Source: Circinella minor
Taxonomy: Eukaryota; Mucoromycota; Mucoromycetes; Mucorales; Lichtheimiaceae
DNA: 64,000 nt
Reading direction: 5' to 3'
Assembly: GCA_016758965.1 (NCBI GenBank)
Contig: JAEPRB010000201.1
Coordinates: forward strand, 1-64,000
Position numbers and translations under genes: made by a program. How positions within the stretch are numbered: the stretch's first letter is position 1; each line of letters begins with the position of its first letter. Shown here one piece after another: positions 38,120 to 49,904 of the stretch. Under the pieces are notes generated by a model. It made no database searches and was not told the DNA's origin. It worked only from the letters and a program-made list of their open reading frames with translations.

Positions 38120-39152
38120 TTTTATTTTAAAAATGGTTCTAATAATAAAAAAAATAAAAATGTTTATTTTTTTTTTTTTCCATACCTTTAACCCATATTT
38201 TTTTTTTGATGCGCCACTTGAAAAATATACTCGTTTTTACTAGGTAGCAAAAAAAAAAATTATGAAATATTCAGGAACAATCACTATGAATGGGGAAACC
38301 CTTACGTATATTTGGCTCATGAAAGATCCTAGTGTTTTCTAAAACTTACATTTATTATCTATAGCAAACAATTATCACTTATTAGCATATATTCTTATAT
38401 TGGGTATGAGATTAAACCTCTCATTTGATTTTAATGCGTTGCTAGACAACATCATCTTTTTCTTTTTTGCGATCAATCGAAACTCATCTTCTTGATGACT
38501 CTTTTATCGTTCTTCAACTGTAACTGGCCACTACATTCGTTTTTCTTTTTTCATTGAAAAAAATGGGATTATTTAATAGCAAGACTTGTCATTGATAAGG
38601 ATTCCTTTTTATTAACAATAAAAATAACATGATAATGCATTAATAAAGAATAACACGTCTGACTAAAAAAAAATTTTATCAATGAACAAACTGCAAAAAA
38701 AAAATGTATATACGTACCAAAGTTCAATAAAAAGCTTGTGATTGACATTTTCTGAGAATTTGCTTATCACATTTGATTTTCTTTATTATGTAATATTATT
38801 ATTTTTTATTTGTATAGAAACTTTCATATAATAAGATGAGTAAATACGTACATATTTATTTTTTTATTTCTGATTAAACATAATGTTTGGTTATTATTGG
38901 CTAAATTATATGGAAAAAAGTAAAAGAACAGTTGAGAATAGTGGGGGGTTTTCTACAGTTCAAATGATGGTGGGGTAGTAAGTTTATATTTTTTCTTTAA
39001 TTGAGGATCACACAGAGATACATCAATGTCGTATCTTATTCGTTAGAAACTTGACTAGACACTGATTTTAAGAAGGATGACCGTCAGTTTATTAAGACAA
39101 AATCATTGTTACTGTTTAAATAAATAAAGTTTTTTCGTCGTTCTCTCGGATA
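38120..39152. other. Intergenic, start of gene-poor region
   Basis: AT-rich with homopolymer runs. The first 100-200 bp are probably the bL36m promoter. I see no other feature. Confidence 0.5.
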
Positions 39153-39465
39153 CAGTAGTAGACACACCCCGGGCTCCGCAACTTTTTTTTGAAGGAAGTG
39201 TCATAAAACATTTAGTAAATCCTGCAATTGGCAAATTACAAAGAATATTTTATCGATTTGCATTTATCGGGGGAAAATTACAGTGCACTTAATACATTGA
39301 TAAAAACTAAAATAGTAGATACTCATATAGTATATACGTAGGCAGGAGCCATCACCTAAAAAGATTAAAACTATATTAAGTCTCTCGCTATTGTTGCAAG
39401 TCTTTGATTCTGCAACAAAAAAAATCAGGAAATCTCGGGTGTTGTAAAAACCCAGGTTTTGACTG
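39153..39465. mobile_element. pogo/mariner-like MITE (313 bp)
   Basis: CAGTAGTAGACACACCCCGG at the left faces an inverted partner (CAGTCAAAACCTGGG on the minus strand) at the right. TA dinucleotides flank both ends (39151-39152 and 39466-39467). CAGT termini with TA duplication are usual for pogo/Tc1-type elements. There is no coding capacity. Confidence 0.5.
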
Positions 39466-40173
39466 TAGTTCAACGAGTTACTGTACCATAATTAAAAACA
39501 TATAAATATGCATCTCATACGTACGTAATTGCTATAATGTATTTTGTATCAAATAAAGAATCATTAAATATAAAGATACTACGAATCTGATCTCATAGTA
39601 TCGCTATTTTTTTTATATGTAGAACACAATATTCCACTAATGCCGTGTATATCTTATGGTTGAGATATCAGTAGCTTCTACGTACTGCCCATCTATTGCT
39701 CACTGTATTTGAATGTGCTTGGTATAGAATAATGGGACATGGTAGTTTCAGTGCATTAAAACAAAGAAAACAATTTTATTATCTTGATATAAAGAAATGT
39801 TTTTTTTGTAGACAAGGATAGCAATTAATGATATAGAGTATGATATGATAAGAGTCTGAAAGGGTAGGTATATTTAAACGTTGAACGATAAGAAGAATAA
39901 AAAAATGATGGTACGTAGTGATAGAATGAATATACAAAATGATGGAAATAATAGAACAGATATTTACATGGTGGAACGGAATTTCGTGAATAAAAAAAAA
40001 AGGTAAACTATTTGATATTGGAAACAGATAACTTTCTATTTCTTGGTGACGGAATGCAGGATTGGTAAACTTGATGTTGGAATAGGATTGTCGATAGTTG
40101 GAATTGATATACTGTTGTCGGTATTGATATAATGTATTGTACCTTTTAATACGCTTTTGGATTGCCAAACTAT
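39466..40173. other. Intergenic between MITEs
   Basis: No gene is assigned. A minus-strand open frame at 39779-40168 runs into the adjacent MITE. It has no recognisable domain and a Tyr/Ile-rich composition typical of AT-rich noise. Confidence 0.4.
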
Positions 40174-40401
40174 GGGCAACCCCGGTAGTGGAGGCATAAC
40201 CGTTTCTATTTTAGAATCGTTTTAGCAACCCCGATGATTTTTCTCCATCAGTGGGTTGCTATTTGGCAATTTACAAACGATTGTCATTTTTTTTTACAAT
40301 CCATCCATTTGGCCACCCCATTTTTTACAACCTTTACTGGAGATACATTGCGGGTTCCATTTTACAAAAAATGTATTTCAGTACCTCTGCTCGGGTTGCC
40401 C
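40174..40401. mobile_element. Harbinger-like MITE, copy 1 (228 bp)
   Basis: It begins GGGCAACCCC and ends GGGTTGCCC. It shares most of its length, in inverted orientation, with copy 2 at 40987-41270, for example AACCCGCAATGTATCT on the reverse strand. Flanks are TAT and TAA. Confidence 0.6.
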
Positions 40402-40607
40402 TAATGTAATCAAAGGCACGCGTCTTTTATAGAATGTATCAGGAGCGAGTGGGAAAAGACATTAGACTCAAGGTATATAAACGACAAAATATTGCCAGAC
40501 GGGGACGGCCATCAATTTCACAGTTAACTCGGTACCTATGGAAGAAACAAAAATTAAAAATTCGTTTAAATCATGGTTATCAATTTCAAGAATATCATTA
40601 CCATTGA

Positions 40608-40901
40608 TTATATAAATCCTGGAATACGTAAGTGTTCAGTATCTTTAGTTGACATCTTTGATAAATTCCAAACAATATCTTTGAGAGGTTTTGAAAGTTT
40701 CAGGCTGGATTCGGTTATATATTTTGTTGAAACAGCACCACCACTAAGACCTGCCTCCCCGACACTAAAGTCATCATAAAAATGTTTGATTAAAATATCT
40801 ACTTTTGTTCCCGTCTTTTTTCTTGTTAATGGTGTGATACCAGGAATCGACCGATTTTTCATTAATCCTGTTGCTAGAAGAAGCACTAGCTTTTTCACCA
40901 C
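40608..40901 (-). pseudogene. Fragment of an uncharacterised Mucoromycota multicopy family
   Basis: The open frame of 97 codons contains GTKVDILI, FSVGEAGLSGG, SLKLSKPLKDIV and HLRIPGFI. The order (G-x-K-x-D, acidic E-x-G, a Lys/Leu-Pro-lead segment before 'KDI', then 'I-x-GF') is one I associate from memory with a large family of hypothetical proteins in Mucorales. The 49.0 kb and 50.1 kb copies have the same order. Only the C-terminal part is visible. It is bracketed by two MITEs. Confidence 0.35.
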
Positions 40902-40986
40902 TATAGATTAAGTATCTATGTTAAGACAATTTGAATTTATATAATCATATGTATATTTTGATTACATAACATGAAGACATACTTTA

Positions 40987-41270
40987 GGGCAACCCCAACG
41001 GTGCTACGTAAAATATATTTTTTGTAAAATAAAACCCGCAATGTATCTATAGCAGTGGTTGTAAACAGGGTGGCAAAACGAATGAGTTGTAAAAAAAAAA
41101 AAAAACAATCTTTTTGCAAATTACATACCCGCACTTAAAAGATGTAAAAAAAATTCCCCATCTTTTACTTCATTTTTTTTTAGCTCTTCCAAATAGCAAC
41201 CCATTGATGAAGACGAATGTATTTTGATTCTAAAATAGAAACGGTTCTACCTCCACTGCTGTGGTTGCCC
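40987..41270. mobile_element. Harbinger-like MITE, copy 2 (284 bp), inverted relative to copy 1
   Basis: It begins GGGCAACCCC and ends GGTTGCCC. TTA directly flanks both ends (40984-40986 and 41271-41273). A 3-bp TTA/TWA duplication is typical of PIF/Harbinger elements. Confidence 0.65.
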
Positions 41271-43548
41271 TTAATATAACGTAAAACTCACTTCCATCAT
41301 AACACTTTTCGATAAAACCCCCTACAATCGGCGAACCATATCAGCTTTTGATGGATGGAAGCGATTCTTCATATGTATATCAATCAATTCCTCAAGATCG
41401 TATTACAAAGATAAATTACAATAAATAAGAACTAAGAAACAAAAAATTAAAAATTAAAATAATACGTAAAAAAAAAGAGAGAAGACATACTAGGCCAGAA
41501 AATTTGTTTAAGTATTCTGTTATTTCAACTGGCAATGGCTTAAGCTAGGGTTAATGGTACGTTCGTATTTCTTTCATTTCATCATCTGTGAAATACCTTT
41601 TCCAACAAGAATCCGTTATATCGAAAATTAATGAATGCAAAGAGCTGTCATGAAAACAGGGGTCAGTTTTCTTATTATACTTCACTTGTATCATATACAG
41701 TCATTAAAAGGTAATTTACAAACTGTTCATATAAACACTCTTTGACAAACGCATGCATGATATCTTCTATGTTTTTACCATTCATCAAATTCTATTTTGG
41801 ATACTTTAGTTTTGTTGTATATATATCTTCAATAAATTCCTTTACTTCTGCTGATACGTAATGGAGTTTCAGATGATGTTTTTGAGTTGCTAGTGGTTAT
41901 AATATTTGAATCATCTCCATTATCAGATTTTCTAACTATCGGTCTCCAGTTTATTCGTCCTTTGACCTGTACATAAGTGTGTTGGGTGAGTAAAAAAAAG
42001 CAATTTTTATTTATTTTATTTTCTCTGATAGTTTTGTCTTTGCTCGTACTGTTTTGACACCGAGTTTGTCAGCTATTCGTTCAAAGAATTTTCAAAAACA
42101 AGCGTTTGTTTGTCAATTAAAAAAGCCGGAAAGGGAGTTTCAGCCGAAACATATATACTTCGAAATACGCTTATGGCCTTATATCGAAGGTTAATGAAAT
42201 AATGGAAAACCGTGACCGAAGACCTACAGACCGAGCAAATACAAAAGGCGTTCTTTCAAGCTCAGGTATAGAACGCCTGAAAACGAGCAAAACTGATGTC
42301 GTTACCAGTATTGTGGTGTTCCATGATATATTTTTCAGGTCCTATCAAAGTAGAAATAAATAGGATGGTTATTCATGACTTTTCGGTAACAAAAATTGAA
42401 ACCATTCAAAGGGGGGAATCTTACATGAATCCGAACATACTCCTGGTGCCACTAGACTCAGAAATGACTTGGGAAAAAAAAGCGTCTTTTTAATGCACAA
42501 TAGTGTACTGGGAAATCCAACCGACAACAATGCTTAAAATAAAGATGAATGGAATGGAATTCATTCTCGTATGTGAAAGCTTGAGAGTGGACCTAACATC
42601 AAGGTTTTTATTGATATTAGCATCAAACCAGGAGACGGACAGACATTTATACAATCTTCTGAATCCATGGGCGGTCATTCCTCATTGTGAAGAAAAAATC
42701 GTGTCTTTTGGGAATTATTTTTTGATAATAAAATTGTTTTACAAAGGGCCGTAATGGTCGGACGTACTTAATAATATTTCACATCCCAACAAAATTTTAA
42801 AGAGCATGGACTCGATGAAAAATATGTCAAATAAAGAAGATAGTCGATTAATTCATTTCATAGGATTCAACCTTTTACCTCAGGATTCAAATCATTTTGA
42901 CGGTTAAGGCCAGCAGTTGCATTATATATTGCTTTTGTGATTCTACACGTAATATAGCATTTAACTGGAAAATCTTTATCATGTATACATGCTTTTCGTT
43001 TTAAAGTACTGAACGATCAGATTAATGGATAGCACTAACATATAGATAATCAACACCAATTTTTTTTTATATCTTTTTTTTTTTTTTGGCTTTTTTAGGT
43101 GACTGAATATATAGATATATAACCCCCCGCCCCCATTTTTTTCTTTTTCTTCATATGAGAAAAAAAATACTATAAATTAGCAATAGGTATCAATAGAAGA
43201 TGGCCAGAAAATTGTCTAGTACAGTAATTCATTACAGCAAGAACCAGCTCTCTTTTTTTTTTATAATATTACTAAAAATTACATAGTGTTGTTTTTTGAT
43301 AACAATGGTCTCGCTGGTTTACTGAACTCCAATTATTATATAGACAACCACGCGTTGGTTTCATTTTTCATGATTGGTGAAAGGGATGAATGGGATTATA
43401 TTCTCCTTTTTCTACTAGTCTTTGTATTACCGTTTTAATTTCACACTCATTGGGTTTCTATAATTGCAAATTATTCCTTCGTGTCTGTTATTATGTTAAT
43501 GACAATAATTACTACATGTTTTGGTTCATCTTATTTAATAGATTCGCT
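41271..43548. other. Gene-poor stretch with unassigned fragments
   Basis: The minus strand at about 41560-42000 carries short coding-like fragments broken by stops (for example KGISQMMK). They may be the N-terminal half of the same multicopy family as 40608-40901. Plus-strand frames at 42296-42754 have no recognisable domain. Nothing here can be called a gene. Confidence 0.35.
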
Positions 43549-43652
43549 GTAGTAGAGCCCAGGTTTTTGCACTCCCACTAAATTGAATACCCAGAATTCC
43601 TCAACTTTTTTTTTGAAGGATTTGCCACATTGAAAAAACCTGGAGTTTACTG
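43549..43652. mobile_element. Short TIR-pair element of the CAGT/TA family (about 104 bp)
   Basis: AGAGCCCAGGTTTTTGCA at the left is mirrored by ACCTGGAGTTTACTG at the right, followed by TA. The interior includes CTCAACTTTTTTTTTGAAGG, which also occurs in similar form at 39178-39200 in the 313-bp MITE. The left terminus is degraded. Confidence 0.4.
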
Positions 43653-43972
43653 TATTTCCCGTTCAGGAAATACGACTTAACAAATATTATATAATTTTAC
43701 GTGTTGTACTTCTGATAATGATTGAGTTAAATGATATATAAAATGGATAGTAGTGCTTAAATCTGAAACTGTTTTTATCTAGTAATCAAGCCCACTAAAG
43801 GAAATAAAAACTGAACAGCTGTTTATTTTATATACGCGTCTTAATAATTATTAAAATGACATTGATTTATTACATGGTATAAGATATTATTCTATTGGTA
43901 TTAAAATATTTATGTATAGCTTATGGAGAGGTTATATTACAAGGTATGATAATAATATTGTCATTAAAAATT
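43653..43972. other. Spacer 3' of the small Ser-rich gene
   Basis: AT-rich with no feature seen. Confidence 0.4.
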
Positions 43973-44233
43973 CTATTTTCGCAACAAAAGATAGTCGGCT
44001 TTGACTTGATAAGTAGTAGACCTGGGTAAGTTTTTTTTCACCCCGTTTAACTTTGATTTTTTCATCAAATGCCTTGAAATTGATGATCTTGTTGACTGTT
44101 CTGCGAGGGAGTTTGTACTGATACTACTGACACTAAGAGTAGATTGACGACTAGCATTGTCGAAAGATAAACTATGTCGAAGTTTATTTAGATCAACACT
44201 TTGGATTGAGATTTGAGATGATAAAGAAAGCAT
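43973..44233 (-). CDS. Hypothetical 86-aa Ser-rich protein
   Basis: A single-exon ORF, MLSLSSQISIQSVDLNKLRH onward. Residues 1-53 are Ser/Thr/Asn/Gln-rich (STLSVSSISTNSLAEQS). The C-terminal third is basic (HLMKKSKLNGVKKNLPR) and ends KADYLLLRK. It has no signal peptide, no membrane span and no recognised domain. A TATA box lies about 100 bp upstream. The composition is less AT-biased than its flanks, which supports it being real. Phospho-regulation is possible from the Ser content but is not shown. Confidence 0.5.
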   Translation of the reverse strand: MLSLSSQISIQSVDLNKLRHSLSFDNASRQSTLSVSSISTNSLAEQSTRSSISRHLMKKSKLNGVKKNLPRSTTYQVKADYLLLRK

Positions 44234-44328
44234 TATTGTTCTTGGTTTTATTCTTGTCGTGTTATTCGATAAAGAGGATGTGTTTGTAATAATAAATAGC
44301 TCAGAATTAATGCAGAGTTGTGGGAGTA

Positions 44329-44336
44329 TTTATATA
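44329..44336 (-). promoter_or_regulatory. TATA box of the 43973-44233 gene
   Basis: The minus strand reads TATATAAA in CTTTTATATAAATACTCCC, about 100 bp before the start codon. This is a typical distance when a short 5' UTR is present. Confidence 0.45.
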
Positions 44337-44910
44337 AAAGTTTACATCATGACAACACTACTTGATTACAAATGTATTTCTTAATTCGAAGTAAATCGAA
44401 TGTATTTCTTTGATCTGTAGCTCGGAGTTTCCATGCATTACTAATACAACACTTATGGTAATAAAAAAAAATGTAGTTTTGTTGTCATTAATTGTGTTGA
44501 TGGTTACACAGACATTATATTTTGAGTACATAAATAACAATAATAGTATTAAGCAATCTTATCTCGCTTCTTTATATCTGTATCTTATTAGATATTTTGC
44601 TACACTATTCTACAGTGGCTGCTTTCTATAACAATTTCATCCCACCGTAAGACGAAAAACAGATCATTATATCAAATTAAGAAATTATCGCTATAACTAA
44701 TTGTTGATCTGAGTTATAATGAACGGATAAAATAAGATTTATATCACTTGTATGTCCGTGTTCACAAAAAAGAAGGAAAAGAAAGCACCAGAACGTTCTA
44801 TCGTTCTTCCTGATAAATAGGTACTACCTATTCCGTTTTTCCAAAAACAAGTAACGAAATCTATAAAACAATCTATCGTTCATACTATTAATAAGCTATT
44901 AAAATATAAC

Positions 44911-45648
44911 ATGCTTTTTTTTTTTGCAAATTTTTTTCACTTAAATAAGTCTCCTGTTATTACTTGCAATCGAATTGCAACCAGATCATCATTTATAAAT
45001 AATGCTGATGCCCCACAAGAAAAAAAAAACCGCCAGTCTCTCACAAAGCGCCAAAAACTGTCTATTGTTTATAAATCCATGGAAACTGATAAAGGACAAG
45101 TTGAACTAGCACAATGGGCAAAGGAAAAGTAGAATCTTAAAACTGTTCCTGCTCAATCTACTATTTCGGAGATTCTGAGTAAAAAGAATGAATTTTTGGC
45201 TATGACTGACGAAGAACGTGATGGCAAAAGAAACAGACGGTGTGTCCATCGTAGTATTAATTCGATTCCAGGTAAAGAATCTAACGATGTTCAAGCTGCA
45301 GCTATTGGGGCAGGTAATGGTATGTATTATATATGTAGTTATAAACAGTGTTTTTAAATGTCGTTATACTGATAGTTAGCCATAGATATTACCTACTCAA
45401 GAACAAGAAGAACAGCGGCGCCATGATCAACAAGAAAAACAAAAACCGATTTTCGCAAAGAAGGAGCAGAGGGAACATATCGCTGAGTTTTGGATAAGAT
45501 AGTAGTAGTTGACAATGAATCTTATCTTCAGATTATTGAATTCCTGAGAAAAAAAGCTGAAAGAATAAAGTCAAAAGAGCAAAAAAGTGCCCAGCAAACT
45601 AGCATTACTTCTTTTTTTAAAAAAAATAAACATGAGTTGTTCGCTTAA
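44911..45648 (+). pseudogene. Internally deleted pogo/Tigger-like transposase
   Basis: Residues from about 45030 read QSLTKRQKLSIVYKSMETDK, then VELAQWAKEK, then a stop (45130-45132). They resume NLKTVPAQSTISEILSKKNE, then a conserved FLAMTDEERD. This is the CENP-B/psq-type helix-turn-helix of pogo-group transposases. The 3' end (45490-45648) reads SAQQTSITSFFKKNKHELFA then TAA. QTSITSFF matches the PCNA-binding PIP box (QxxIxxFF), known in pogo transposase. Fewer than 250 bp separate the HTH from the tail, so the DDE domain is gone. One stop and frame changes confirm loss of function. Confidence 0.65.
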
Positions 45649-48359
45649 TATAACGATACTTTTCTGAAACGTTGTCAAATACCATGATAGAAAATTAACG
45701 ATATTGTCGAGCAAAAATATCAGATAAGGATTTAATCATATTATTGTATAGAAAAAAAAAATAGAAATCCAGCAACTGGGATAATGATAATGAAATCGTC
45801 GCATGTTTTCTATAGATAATATGTGAAATATCGAGAAGAATAACATAATGTGCAGTAAGTCATAACACGTTTCTCTTATATGAAATGTATATTACGAATG
45901 GTTAACGCAATATCTTTTTCCAACTTGGGATTTGGAGCAGTAACGTAACAAATATAAGATTCAAAAACGGACAATAAGTTCTGTTCATATTGAAAATAAA
46001 ACAAAAGTAAATACTATACTGCATAAAAATGATTTTTTTTTTTGCTATTACCCCATACCGCAACTGTTTTTCATGTGAAGGAGACGGAAAAAAATTAAAC
46101 GGGAAAGCAGAAATGACAGTGACAGCTGGTATTGAATATATATGGATGATCAGATCGAATACACTTGATGGTTAGACTAATACGTACTGGCACTATTTCT
46201 TTACAGTAAGCATGATACACTTGCATAACATCGTATAATAGCTAAGATATACAGAGAAATAGAAATAAAAATACGAGGAAGAGTTTATATAATGTAGCTT
46301 GGTTTTTTTAAGATACGTATGTAAGTAGTCTTTGCTTAGTTTTGTTATGTGTATGTGGGGGCTTAAATTCTAAATGATATACGTATCATGAATAAATACT
46401 ATTTAATTAATCAATTACGTAACAGCAAAAAGGATGTAATTCTTATATAGTACGTACGTATACGTACGATGAATTAGTATATAAAAATGAATTTACATTT
46501 TTTTCTTTATAAATAGGTGTCATACTATCACTTTGTTCTTTTAAGGAGATGGGTGCCCAGATGGCACGCATATCCGATTATCATTGCCGGTTACATAATA
46601 CAAAAAAAATTGAGATTAAATATATAAAAAGGGATAGTTTTGTAACTCTGTTTTAATAATGAATACACTCGTATTAATTAGGCGCATATAAACGACAAAA
46701 ATAAAAGAAAAATTCAAAGAATTGTATTTTTTTTTTATTAAGTGATAGGTTATACTATCTACAAAAAAAAAGAAGAGGATTGTTATACGTACGTATGATA
46801 ATTGAATTAAATTAATGTACACCACCCATTTAATTGCAACCAAGAGAAAATCTTGATTTAGTTAGTTGACATGACAATGACTTATACGTATAGGCTTTTT
46901 GTGTTGTTAAGATTGGAACAAGAACTTGTAATACCATCTAGTCAAATGCTCAGTATATAAAAGAATGAAAGTTACATTTTATTATTATGGGTGTCATATA
47001 AAAGTACGTATGTATTCGATAATATTTGTTTGGTTCTAAAACTTTGGCTCTAAAAGTAAAAAATAGAGTTTGTCACGTCATGCAAAAAAAAAAACACTTT
47101 CTTTTTGTTGCCATGAGACCTTAATATTGTGTTTGGAATAAAAAATAAACTGTTTTCTTCTCTGCATTACGTAGTTTTAAGAGCAAACACAAATAAACTA
47201 TCAAGGACATTCACTCGTAATGAAATATATAATGCAATAGTAATTCATTCGAGTGACTCATTTGTAAAAAAAATAAAAATAAACTAATATTTAGCACGTA
47301 GATACAGTAAACTAGCGTACCTGCCCCTTTTTTTAATACAGCAACAAAAATCATTTTACGTACTTGAACTTAGTACCATTAAAAACAGAATGGTTTTGGT
47401 AAACGCACTTCAATTATAAAAACCTTTATTAAAAAAAAATTAATAATAATAATTAAAAGTTATTATTATTAAAAAAAAACCAACAATAAAAAAAAATTAA
47501 TAATAATAACCAAAAGTTATTATTATTAAAAAAAACCAATAAAAATTTTTTTTTATTTAAAAAAAACCAATAAAAATTTTTTTTTATTTAAAAAAAAAAA
47601 AAAAAAAAAAGAAAGCAATTTCCAAAATTGCTTTCAAAATTTCAAAATTTCAAAACTTCAAAAAGCTCAAGTTCAAAAAGCTCATGTTCGAAAGAACTCA
47701 GAGAAGTCTTATTGAAAATCAGAGAAATCTTATTAGTTAAAAAACTCAAGAAATCAGAGATATCTTATTGAAATTCAGAGAAATCTTAAAGAAGAAACTC
47801 ATGAATTGCAGAGAAGTGAAGAAAAAAAAGAAGAAAAAAAAAAAAAAGAAGGAAAAAGTTCCCCCTTTTTATAACTTTTTTTTCGTGACCGTTTTCAAAA
47901 ATTTGAATTTCCGTAGTTATGACGCGTTTATGACTGTTCAATTTATTTGAAATACCGAAAGAACCATGTGACATTGTTAAATGAAGTAAAAGATATTAAG
48001 TCGTAAGAATGAAATAAAGAGGAATAATAAGAAAAGAAAACTGTTCAATGGTTAAAGAAGTACATAAATCGTTTCATGCCGATCCATGTTATTAGTTTGT
48101 TTCACAAAGCTACTCCGAAAAAGCACAGACCCCCTTATCTCACACCGTTTTTTTCAAAAGGAATTAAAGTTTGTCGCTGAGTTTTTTTTTTTTTAACGAA
48201 GAAAATTTTTGTGTTGCGTTGGGGGGACTATCACATTGGTTAGAATTATTATCAATTTGTCGCATGCCGAATTATAACTTTGAGCCTTGATGATTTATTT
48301 TTGCTGTTTACAATTTGCTACTCACGTAGTTATATAATATTTTATTTCTTCGGCGATAA
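45649..48359. other. Long AT-rich stretch without genes
   Basis: It holds GTACGTACGTATACGTACG at 46449-46468, A/T blocks at 47420-47610 in which AATAATAATAA and runs of A or T alternate, and a purine-rich repeat (CAGAGAAATCTTA-like) at 47690-47800. Frames at 47768-47974 are simple-sequence artefacts. No coding region is supported. Confidence 0.5.
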
Positions 48360-49330
48360 AGTATAAATTGTTTAAAAAGACATTAATCAATAATAGCACA
48401 AGATCAAAGGGATGAAACCATTCCGTTGACCCCAGAAGAAAAGGTGACGAATTTCTTCTTAGAATGTAACTTTTACCAGTAAAGTTAAAATTATTATCGT
48501 CGATTGTAAGTTGATGAATAAGTTTTGCTGTTTCAGAGTTTCTTAATCCATTATTTCTGATTTGACGAATAAAAACTGGAAAAAAAAACTTTTTACCGAA
48601 GACGAATTAGATGAAGTAAACAAAGAATAGGGGATTCACTTGTTGTATGCCATAAAACTGAGAAATTTGAATGGCATTATGCTGAATCAAAAAAGGTGGT
48701 ATGTATAACTAACAATAATAAATGAGCAACATGAACAAGATCAACAGGCAACATAAAGATAACAATAGCAATTAATGCTTTTCTTTATAGAAAATAAGTA
48801 TTGGCATTTATTAATATGTAAGAGCTATGGATATCTTCAATGATTCTTCTATAGAGCATTTTTTTTTGAAAGTTTTAAGTCACGTCTCTTTAGCATTCGT
48901 GATATGCCTGAAACAGACCAGCAAAAATATCTTTCATTTGGCTTTGTTAATTCTATTTCTGTTGGATCAGATATTGTAGCAAAATGAATTTAGCTTAGGA
49001 TTTTTTTTCTTGTTTAACAGTACCGAGATCTCTAGGGAAGCCAATGGTTATGAAACCAATTAATGTCGTTAGTAGTCGTCCATCACTGCTATCAATAAAC
49101 GAAAAAAAGAGTCGCCGGGGTGACACGATTTATAAATATGGAATGAGCAAGCTCGGATACTATAAAGGTGGAGCTGCCGAAATCCAAACAAAGACGTTCC
49201 GCGATTGGTCTCTCAAAATCCCCCTAGAGTTAAGAGACATATTGCTGCAAATCTGCTCCATAATTCTTACGTGATCGGGTTTAGCATTACTGGTATATAT
49301 GGTTTTATATAAAATATGTGGATAAAGGTG
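48360..49330 (+). pseudogene. Left copy of an inverted pseudogene pair (uncharacterised family)
   Basis: Fragments in order: IPLTPEEK, FLECNFYQ, SDLTNKNWKK, FTEDELDEVNKE followed by a stop, MPETDQQKYLSFGFVNS, then an open exon 49044-49274 with RRGDTIYKYGMSKLGYYKGG, AEIQTKTFRDW and SLKIPLELRDILLQI. Each fragment has a counterpart in the minus-strand copy at 49905-51125. The family is the one glimpsed at 40608. Function is unknown. The G/K-x-D...E pattern could hint at a nuclease-like fold but nothing confirms it. Confidence 0.55.
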
Positions 49331-49904
49331 GCAGTTTTAAAATACAGATATGTGGAGGAAGGAGTTGTTGAATTATACGGGAATAACAAAAAGTTTTGAA
49401 TGACTGAGATACACAAAGTAAATAGTTCATGATTATTGTATTTTTTTTTATGATGTAGATTCTGGTGATGTTGATGATGATGTCAAAAAATCTATTTGAA
49501 CGGTTGATATAAATAAAGTGTCTAGGTAATTAATTGAATGTTATTATTTTTCGTTTTGATGATGTTCTAGAACCGTGTGACGTTGCTGGTGCTGGTAAGA
49601 AGTTTCCAGGGAAACACCAATGATCCGCTCCCGTGGAGGTTGCCATGGGCCGAGAAACGCTATCCAGCGACTCAACTGTGTCATCTATGATTTTTTTTCC
49701 GTTGTATGCGAGAGTAAAAAGAGGTAATAGCATAGAAACCAAGTTTGAATCGCTGTGCGGGAAATCTAACGGGCACGTTTTTTTTCGCACACGAGTAATA
49801 TATCCCGCAGGGATGTTGACATCTAAAAGGGAAGCACGACCACCTATATAACTATGTTAGAAATTATTCTTAAGCTAATATATACTTATATAAACTAGTA
49901 CCTT
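49331..49904. other. Loop between the inverted pseudogenes
   Basis: About 570 bp. A plus-strand frame at 49556-49851 (VAGAGKKFPGKHQ, a stop, then VEVAMGRETLSSDS) is unusually GC-rich for the area but unassigned. It may be part of the left copy's 3' end or of an inserted element. Confidence 0.35.

Noticed and set aside
47768..47974. Lys-rich open frames on both strands
   Set aside because: Artefacts of an A-rich purine tract.
49530..49851. Open frames on both strands in the pseudogene loop
   Set aside because: No recognisable domain; the plus-strand text has an early stop and the minus frame is its shadow.
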